A stretch of DNA of 13,168 bases from CAZFHZ01 sp964519015 (GTDB lineage Bacteria > Blakebacterota > Blakebacteria > Blakebacterales > CAYUVJ01): contig CAZFHZ010000091.1 in assembly GCA_964519015.1 (NCBI GenBank), positions 1-13,168 of the forward strand. The letters are read 5' to 3'. Below the pieces are notes generated by a model, which saw nothing but the letters and a program-made list of their open reading frames with translations, did no database searches and was not told the DNA's origin. Positions 7,738-13,168 of the stretch are shown in pieces (the stretch's first letter is position 1; each line of letters starts with the position of its first letter). The position numbers and the translations under genes were made by a program.

Positions 7738-8199
7738 CTAGCGCCATCTCCAGCCACGACCACCACCCCGACCGCCCCGCAGGGCACGACCGGCCCCCAG
7801 GCCCCGTCCACCTCCGAATGCGATCGGCCGCTGACCGACCGGTCGGCCGGTCAGATCGCAGATCCCATCCTTGTTCAGATCGTTCCAGGCGTACGGTATC
7901 CCGCCCCGGCTCCGGCCATAGAGCGTCGACACCTGGCCCGGAACCTGCACGGTGACCGGACCGAGCACGGCCCAACGGCCCCGGCCGTAGGCGATGGGGC
8001 GCTGACCGACCGGCTGTCCGGTCAGGTCGCAGATCCCGTCCTTGTCCAGGTCGTTCCAGGCCAGGGGGATACCGCCCCGGCCACGCCCGTAGACGACGGG
8101 CGGCTGCTGCTGTTGCGGCGGTTCCTGGGACTGCGCGTAGGCGCAGGCCAGGGTACCGAACAGCAGTACCGCAGCGGAGGTCATCCAGACCTTCTTCAT
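7738..8199 (-). CDS. Small secreted protein with two EF-hand-like GIPxAWNDL repeats and a Gly/Arg tail
   Basis: A 153-residue protein with a Sec signal peptide (MKKVWMTSAAVLLFGTLACA-YAQ, residues 1-23), then a Gln/Pro-rich linker (24-35). Two 39-residue repeats at 37-75 and 94-132 are identical at 33 of 39 positions. Each runs Y-G-R-x-R-G-G-I-P-x-A-W-N-D-L, a D-L-D/N-K-D-G-I-C-D loop, then L-T-G-x-P-V-G-Q-R-P-I-A. The loop matches the DxDxDG core of EF-hand, dockerin and thrombospondin-3 calcium sites, although the acidic residue at loop position 12 is replaced by Gly. Each loop carries one Cys. The C-terminus (from about 129) is Gly/Arg-rich and ends W-R-W-R. The repeats are also visible in DNA (about 7828-7920 and 8000-8094). 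GAGGA lies upstream of the ATG. I do not recognise a named family. It lies between padR and the dipeptidase in the same operon, so an envelope calcium-binding or structural role is an inference. Confidence 0.8.
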   Translation of the reverse strand: MKKVWMTSAAVLLFGTLACAYAQSQEPPQQQQPPVVYGRGRGGIPLAWNDLDKDGICDLTGQPVGQRPIAYGRGRWAVLGPVTVQVPGQVSTLYGRSRGGIPYAWNDLNKDGICDLTGRPVGQRPIAFGGGRGLGAGRALRGGRGGGRGWRWR

Positions 8200-8261
8200 C
8201 GGCTCATCCTCTTCCTCGGCTCCGGGCAGGAACGATCACTGCGGCTGCGATCGTCCCTTGT

Positions 8262-8660
8262 CTACCCGGCATTCTGTTTCAGTGCCACCAACAGGCGGTG
8301 GATTTCCTCCCGGGTCTTCTCCAGGTCCTGGATCCAGACGGTTAAGGCATCCCGGCCGTCGCCGGTGAGGGCATAGACCCTGCGCTGGGGCCCGAGACTT
8401 TCATCTTCCCAGGTCGATCGGACCAGCCCGTCGGATTCCATTTCCCGCAACGCCCGGTAGACCAGACTCGGATCGAGCCGATCCGGCTCGAAACCGAACG
8501 GACCGAGTCCCTGCAGCAGGCTGTAACCGTGGGTGTTCTCCCGGGCTAGCAGGGCCAGCAGACAGGGGCGCAGGAAACCCATGACCCGCCCCCTGCGACC
8601 TCCTCCACGTCCCTGTCCTCCACCCCAACCCCTGCCCTGTCCATCCCCACGGGGACTCAT
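8262..8660 (-). CDS. PadR-family transcriptional regulator
   Basis: A 132-residue winged-helix repressor. The start at 8660 is preferred because AAGGAGTG (8670-8677) lies 9 nt upstream. The longer in-frame ATG at 8741 overlaps the predicted -10 element and so lies upstream of the transcript. Residues 27-105 form the PadR winged helix: FLRPCLLALLARENTHGYSL (29-48), a DPSLVYRALREMESDGLV recognition region (63-80), then the wing RRVYALTGDGRDAL (93-106). The helix at 107-128 (TVWIQDLEKTREEIHRLLVAL) is the short dimerisation helix. Residues 4-25 before the domain are a Gly/Arg/Gln-rich tail not typical of PadR. It is the first gene of a probable four-gene operon and is likely autoregulated. The ligand is unknown. 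Confidence 0.9.
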   Translation of the reverse strand: MSPRGDGQGRGWGGGQGRGGGRRGRVMGFLRPCLLALLARENTHGYSLLQGLGPFGFEPDRLDPSLVYRALREMESDGLVRSTWEDESLGPQRRVYALTGDGRDALTVWIQDLEKTREEIHRLLVALKQNAG

Positions 8661-8739
8661 CGATCTGATCACTCCTTCGCTGGACCCGGAACTACGGTAC
8701 CGGTCCAAACCCCTCTCCCGATCACGACGTTTCTGTACC

Positions 8740-8769
8740 ATGATATATATACTATAGACACTACGTCAA
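8740..8769 (-). promoter_or_regulatory. Sigma70-like promoter of the padR operon
   Basis: On the minus strand TTGACG (8769-8764) is followed after 18 bp by TATCAT (8745-8740), good matches to -35 and -10 consensus. The spacer is very AT-rich (TATAGTATATA), in strong contrast to the surrounding GC-rich DNA. Transcription should start near 8733, giving a leader of about 73 nt before the padR ATG at 8660. The AT-rich short dyads in the spacer are a reasonable place for PadR or XRE binding, but no operator could be assigned with confidence. Confidence 0.65.
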
Positions 8770-8785
8770 TACAATAGCCTCGAGG

Positions 8786-8842
8786 TGACCTGCCCCCAGT
8801 GCTTGGTACAACCCCAGAGCTACGATGCCGCTGCCAGTGATG
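8786..8842. repeat. 57-bp inverted repeat, left arm
   Basis: The reverse complement of this segment recurs at 10341-10397 with 55 of 57 bases identical; the mismatches are CTTGG/ATTGG and CCCCAGA/CCCCGGA. The two arms enclose a 1.6-kb unit containing the XRE regulator, the membrane protein and the ECF sigma gene. On the minus strand this arm contains the same TCACTGGCAGCGGCATCGTAG that ends the sigma gene in the right arm, so it is an inverted copy of a gene end. It directly abuts the coding-like remnant that starts at 8843. Confidence 0.92.
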
Positions 8843-8968
8843 GCGGTGCTTTTCGTCTTCCCCGATGATGAGACCCTCTTCGTCTTCACCGTAAATATGG
8901 GGAACGCACCGATCCAGGGGATCCCGCGGAAAGTGGTCGAGCTGGTTCTGGGGGAATCCTGGGAATAG
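8843..8968 (+). pseudogene. Possible 3' remnant of an unidentified gene
   Basis: A plus-strand frame reads A-V-L-F-V-F-P-D-D-E-T-L-F-V-F-T-V-N-M-G and then N-A-P-I-Q-G-I-P-R-K-V-V-E-L-V-L-G-E-S-W-E before a TAG at 8966-8968. The pattern of alternating hydrophobics followed by an amphipathic terminal helix looks like a genuine protein C-terminus. It vaguely resembles the end of beta-lactamase-type serine hydrolases, but this is a weak impression. Upstream it runs directly into the 57-bp inverted-repeat arm ending at 8842, so the gene body appears to be missing. A start at 8825 would give 47 codons but lies in the repeat and lacks a ribosome binding site. Chance ORF remains possible. Confidence 0.3.
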
Positions 8969-8992
8969 AATTTCTCATCATTGATGCAATAT

Positions 8993-9025
8993 ATAATTGA
9001 CAAATAGCAATTTATATCATACTAT
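8993..9025 (+). promoter_or_regulatory. Near-consensus promoter and possible operator of the XRE-membrane-sigma operon
   Basis: TTGACA (8997-9002), a 17-bp spacer and TACTAT (9020-9025) form an almost ideal sigma70 promoter. An imperfect dyad, ATAATTG (8993-8999) and CAATTTAT (9008-9015), overlaps the -35 box and is a candidate autoregulatory site for the XRE protein. The -10 box directly touches an ATG at 9026, so transcription should begin near 9032. That excludes this ATG as the start of the XRE gene and moves it to 9065. Confidence 0.8.
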
Positions 9026-9064
9026 ATGCAAGAAATATGTGGCACCCGTACCGGGATCAGAACA

Positions 9065-9265
9065 ATGGACCTCCGTATGAAAATGGCCCGCATCGAGCGG
9101 GACCTTTCCCAACAGGAGCTGGCCGACCTCGTTGGGGTCACACGGCAGACGATCGGGCTCATTGAGAAGGGCACGTACAATCCTTCCCTGAATCTCTGCC
9201 TCCGGATCGCGAAAGCACTGGATAAAACCTTGGACCAACTCTTCTGGGAGGATTCCGATGCCTGA
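9065..9265 (+). CDS. XRE-family helix-turn-helix regulator
   Basis: A 66-residue single-domain DNA-binding protein. The start at 9065 is favoured because the upstream ATG at 9026 lies at the promoter -10 box; GGGA at 9051-9054 is a weak ribosome binding site. The helix-turn-helix spans residues about 14-36 (LSQQELADLVGVTRQTIGLIEKG), followed by the standard NPSLNLCLRIAKALDKTLDQLF third and fourth helices. Length and architecture match the small Cro/C1-type regulators commonly paired with a membrane protein gene. The 3' end overlaps the membrane protein gene by 8 bp, so the two should be translationally coupled. It probably represses its own promoter through the dyad at the -35 box; that is inference. 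Confidence 0.9.
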   Translation: MDLRMKMARIERDLSQQELADLVGVTRQTIGLIEKGTYNPSLNLCLRIAKALDKTLDQLFWEDSDA

Positions 9266-9710
9266 ATCCAAGTTCATTCTGGATGAGCGCAATCTCTCTA
9301 CCATCCGTGCGGTCGGCTACGTCATGTACCTCATCAACGTGATCGCGCTCGCAGCCATCCTGCTCCACCGGCAGTTCGTACTCCATCAGTCCACCCAGGA
9401 GTTCACTGATCTCGCCCTGCTCATGGTTTTCAACGCTGTCTTCTTTCTCGGGGCTGTATTTTTCTTCGGCGGATTCTCCTTTCGCCGCTTCCGCCCGCTG
9501 ATCCTGCTGCTCCTTTATCTTGGTTTCGTGGCAATCGGTATGTGCTTCACGGCGATCAAGTACTTCGTCATCCTCGATGAACCCTTCTCCTGGGCTTTTA
9601 CACTGCAGAAGTCGATCATCATCGTGATCATCTGCGCAGCCTTCGTGCTGGTGTACGCGCTCTTCGCATATCTGGGACATCGCCGAACCGAGAAAGAGCT
9701 TGAGGCGTAA
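9258..9710 (+). CDS. Four-helix integral membrane protein, function unknown
   Basis: A 150-residue very hydrophobic protein starting inside the last codons of the XRE gene (ATG at 9258, with GGGAGG at 9246-9251, 6 nt upstream). Predicted transmembrane helices are at about 17-37, 51-71, 79-99 and 116-138, with a basic F-R-R-F-R-P turn between helices 2 and 3 and a charged C-terminus (H-R-R-T-E-K-E-L-E-A). I see no catalytic motif. XRE regulators followed by small multi-helix membrane proteins of uncharacterised DUF families are a recurring pair in bacteria, and this fits that pattern by context only. Here the pair is joined to an ECF sigma factor 11 nt downstream, raising the possibility that the membrane protein senses a signal or restrains the sigma factor. 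Confidence 0.85.
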   Translation: MPESKFILDERNLSTIRAVGYVMYLINVIALAAILLHRQFVLHQSTQEFTDLALLMVFNAVFFLGAVFFFGGFSFRRFRPLILLLLYLGFVAIGMCFTAIKYFVILDEPFSWAFTLQKSIIIVIICAAFVLVYALFAYLGHRRTEKELEA

Positions 9711-9721
9711 GGAGCGGCGGG

Positions 9722-10363
9722 ATGAGCGCGACCGATCAGTACCTGCTGGATGGTGACGCTGTTGACCTTATAGAGGGCAAAGCCGTTGACCATATGGAAG
9801 GCAGGGCTGTTGATCTCTCGGACAGTGAGGCCGTCGAGCTCTGCCTGGCAGGTAACACGTCAGCCTTCGAGCCTCTGGTGAAAAGGTACGAACAGCCTTT
9901 ATTCGGATTCCTCTATGCGCTGACCTCGGACGTCGAACGCTCCCGTGATCTCACCCAGGACACCTTCATCCGGGTCTGGCGGATGCTGTCCCGGTTCGAC
10001 CCGAACCGCCCTCTCGTGAACTGGATCTTCGCGATTGCCCGGAACCTGCTGCGGGACAACCGGCGGCGTTCCCGCAGGACCCCGCGCTCGATCGAGCCCG
10101 CGGTGGGTGAGAACATCCTGACTGATCCCGGACCTGCTCCCGACGCCGGGATAGAGAAAGAGGACTGCCGGCGATTGCTCGGCGAAGCTCTGGCGCTGCT
10201 GCCGGCACGCGAACGGGAAGTTGTGATTCTGAAAGATATTCAGGAGCGGAGCTACGCCGATATCGCACAGATCCTCGGTATCCCTGTGGGTACGGTGGCG
10301 AGCCGCGTGTATCATGCCCGCCGCCACCTGATCGAACTGGCATCACTGGCAGCGGCATCGTAG
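9722..10363 (+). CDS. ECF-type RNA polymerase sigma factor
   Basis: A 213-residue sigma-70 family factor with only regions 2 and 4. Region 2 spans about 46-115 (FEPLVKRYEQPLFGFLYALT, the DLTQDTFIRVW core at 76-86, then NWIFAIARNLLRDNRRR at 100-116). Region 4 spans about 152-206 (ALLPAREREVVILKDIQERSY, ADIAQILGIPVGTVASRVYH). AAGGAG (9709-9714), overlapping the stop of the membrane gene, lies 7 nt before the ATG. The first 44 residues are unusual: four 8-residue units with A-V-D/E at the same place (residues 11-41, 24-nt period in DNA). The last codons and stop lie within the right arm of the 57-bp inverted repeat. No anti-sigma gene follows, which is atypical for ECF factors; control may come from the upstream partners. 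Confidence 0.92.
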   Translation: MSATDQYLLDGDAVDLIEGKAVDHMEGRAVDLSDSEAVELCLAGNTSAFEPLVKRYEQPLFGFLYALTSDVERSRDLTQDTFIRVWRMLSRFDPNRPLVNWIFAIARNLLRDNRRRSRRTPRSIEPAVGENILTDPGPAPDAGIEKEDCRRLLGEALALLPAREREVVILKDIQERSYADIAQILGIPVGTVASRVYHARRHLIELASLAAAS

Positions 10364-10397
10364 CTCCGGGGTTGTACCAATCACTGGGGGCAGGTCA
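10341..10397. repeat. 57-bp inverted repeat, right arm
   Basis: Reverse complement of 8786-8842, 55/57 identical. Its first 23 bases are the final codons and TAG stop of the ECF sigma gene; the other 34 are non-coding. The similarity ends at 10397, after which the sequence is unrelated to that outside the left arm. No short target-site duplication could be seen next to either arm. Confidence 0.92.
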
Positions 10398-10522
10398 GTA
10401 GCATGAGGCCCAGGCTTCAACCAGCCGGTGGTGCGCTCATACCATACCCGACAAGGAAGCGCCGGACTATGATCGCGCCGCCTCGATCCGGCCTCCGCGA
10501 TCCTGGAGTCCCGGCGGTGGTA

Positions 10523-11185
10523 TCAGTTCAATTCCAGGCCCATTACTATTTGCAGGGCTTTGTTACGCAGGGTGACAGGACCCTCTTCATAGACGTAGGT
10601 CCAATCGTGGGCGTATCGGATCTCCAGTAGCACCGCGAGGTTCGTCCCGAGGGGACAATGGACACCGGTTCCAATATCGGATCCAAGGATGAATCGTTTC
10701 GATGCCTCGAAGGAACTCTTAAACCACTCTGAACCGGAACCGGTCCAGATATCCAGGCGGGGACCGGCAAAAACATAGAGGGCAGGCATTCCTCTCCTGA
10801 TCACTTTCCCGGCGGATATCGACAGAGAGAGATAGTCGATTCGGTATTTAAGACGATTCGTACCGATGACATTGCCGACTGCATCGGTGGCCTCATATTC
10901 ATCGGCTGATCCCTTCTGCACGAAATGCAGCTCACCCTGGATGAAGAAACGCGGACGTGAGAACTTGAGGAACAGCCCAGCATCGAAACCGGTCAGCGGA
11001 AGATCCATGAATTTCAATCCACCGAACATTTCCGATTCATATGTCTGCCAACCGATGCTCGGGCCCAGCTTGATGCCGTATCCCATATCCGGCTGGCAGC
11101 ATACGGATGGGGGATTGACTAAAACCGACATCCCCGCCAGCAGCAGTATTGTCCGGATCTGCGTGCGCCGGCGGGTCTGATTCAA
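10523..11185 (-). CDS. Outer-membrane beta-barrel protein
   Basis: A 220-residue protein. A TTG start at 11185 is preferred: AGGAGG (11192-11197) stands 6 nt upstream and translation from there gives a compact signal peptide (NQTRRRTQIR, then TILLLAGMSVLV, with cleavage around the PSVCCQ at 27-31). The alternative ATG at 11218 adds 11 residues that look like transposon-derived sequence and has no ribosome binding site. The mature part is glycine-rich with alternating hydrophobic strands, such as YGIKLGPSIGWQTY, DAGLFLKFSRPRFFIQGELHF, YLSLSISAGKVI, LYVFAGPRLDIWTG, VLLEIRYAHDWTYVY and a terminal ALQIVMGLELN. This fits an eight-strand OMP-beta-brl/PorT-like barrel. Specific function is unknown. 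Base composition is visibly more AT-rich than the mutase next door, suggesting different ancestry. Confidence 0.82.
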   Translation of the reverse strand: MNQTRRRTQIRTILLLAGMSVLVNPPSVCCQPDMGYGIKLGPSIGWQTYESEMFGGLKFMDLPLTGFDAGLFLKFSRPRFFIQGELHFVQKGSADEYEATDAVGNVIGTNRLKYRIDYLSLSISAGKVIRRGMPALYVFAGPRLDIWTGSGSEWFKSSFEASKRFILGSDIGTGVHCPLGTNLAVLLEIRYAHDWTYVYEEGPVTLRNKALQIVMGLELN

Positions 11186-11289
11186 CGACCTCCTCCTCGT
11201 ATTTCGCGCCTCTTCCATTCGGCGGCCAATGGCCGGTCGTCAGGACTTAGAAACAGCCGGCTACCAGGTCCTAGAAGTACCGTTTGACC

Positions 11290-11476
11290 TCGTCCCAGTC
11301 CGTCGAACCCCGAGTGCCGCCAGGACCGGATCAGGTCTATCCGCTCGACTGTGAGCAGCCCGCGCTCCCGCAGAAACCGGAACACTTCGACCTGGAAGAG
11401 TTCCCGCAGCACTGGACGGTCCCAGCCGAAGACCGTCCGCCACTGTCCCGAAGTATCCCCTCCGCCGCCGGTAAGA
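11290..11476 (-). pseudogene. IS91-family transposase remnant, central fragment
   Basis: The minus strand encodes S-G-Q-W-R-T-V-F-G-W-D-R-P-V-L-R-E-L-F-Q, then V-E-V-F-R-F-L-R-E-R-G-L-L-T-V-E-R-I-D-L, then I-R-S-W-R-H-S-G-F-D, a central block of IS91-type transposases. Bases 11363-11476 match 4185-4298 at 108 of 114 positions. This fragment keeps the GLLTVERIDLIRSWRHSGF stretch that the 3899-4600 copy has lost, but it lacks the HPHLH motif and everything further. It therefore derives from a separate insertion or from an earlier state of the same element. Beyond 11476 it stops abruptly next to a 10-bp tandem duplication (CATCCACTGC twice, 11491-11510). Confidence 0.78.
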
Positions 11477-11534
11477 CCTGCAGCAACCTTCATCCACTGC
11501 CATCCACTGCCAAGGAGCCGCCCGGATCCGGACC

Positions 11535-13168
<1,634 letters not shown>

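Noticed and set aside
8761..9003. 80-codon minus-strand ORF between padR and the XRE gene
   Set aside because: It lies antisense to the more protein-like 8843-8968 tail, contains the -35 box of the padR promoter in its last codons, overlaps the XRE promoter at its start and has no ribosome binding site.
8740..9026. Shared octamer ATACTATA in the padR and XRE promoter regions as a common operator
   Set aside because: Both regions are very AT-rich and the flanks do not align, so the shared 8 bp could be chance.
10471..10502. GATCGCG...CGCGATC hairpin between the sigma gene and the outer-membrane barrel gene, as a terminator
   Set aside because: The arms are only 7 bp with an 18-nt loop and no T-run follows on either strand, so it is not a convincing intrinsic terminator.
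11491..11510. 10-bp tandem duplication (CATCCACTGC twice) as a target-site duplication
   Set aside because: The two copies are directly adjacent instead of flanking an element, and IS91-type elements do not normally make target duplications; it is more likely a small local slippage at a junction.

Overview
This window reads as a chromosomal stretch from a GC-rich Gram-negative bacterium. The evidence is outer-membrane barrels, Sec signal peptides and a B12-dependent methylmalonyl-CoA mutase. A very large Asp-box (BNR) beta-propeller protein of the kind abundant in Gemmatimonadota and Acidobacteriota points loosely towards those phyla. That placement is an inference from family content, not from a marker gene. 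The region looks like an accessory mosaic: it holds three decayed IS91-type transposase fragments, a truncated 5S rRNA gene, a 165-bp direct repeat and a 57-bp inverted repeat.

Left part (1-4600). A direct repeat (18-183 and 3734-3898, about 97% identical) brackets an IS91 transposase C-terminal remnant, the 3' part of a 5S rRNA gene with its intrinsic terminator, and a 1046-residue secreted BNR-repeat protein on the minus strand. The right repeat copy supplies that gene's ribosome binding site, start codon and first four codons. Next to it lies the N-terminal and middle part of an IS91-family transposase, with an internal deletion.

Middle part (4614-8769). A minus-strand gene set runs PadR-family repressor, a small secreted protein with two EF-hand-like repeats, a secreted C69-family dipeptidase, and an OprB-type porin. 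The last two overlap by 4 bp (GTGA). A sigma70-like promoter lies just upstream of padR. The set looks like a self-regulated envelope operon joining periplasmic peptide cleavage with outer-membrane transport.

Right part (8786-10397). A compact plus-strand operon encodes an XRE-family regulator, a four-helix membrane protein and an ECF sigma factor. It has a near-consensus promoter and is enclosed by a 57-bp inverted repeat (55/57 identical). The right arm contains the stop codon of the sigma gene, and the left arm abuts what looks like the 3' end of a broken gene. No anti-sigma gene follows. This IR-bounded regulatory cassette is the most unusual structure in the window.

Right edge (10523-13168). 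A minus-strand outer-membrane beta-barrel protein with a likely TTG start is followed by a third IS91 remnant, 95% identical over 114 bp to the second one. The last gene is methylmalonyl-CoA mutase, cut by the window edge at its 5' end. No intact transposase, tRNA gene or CRISPR array was found.
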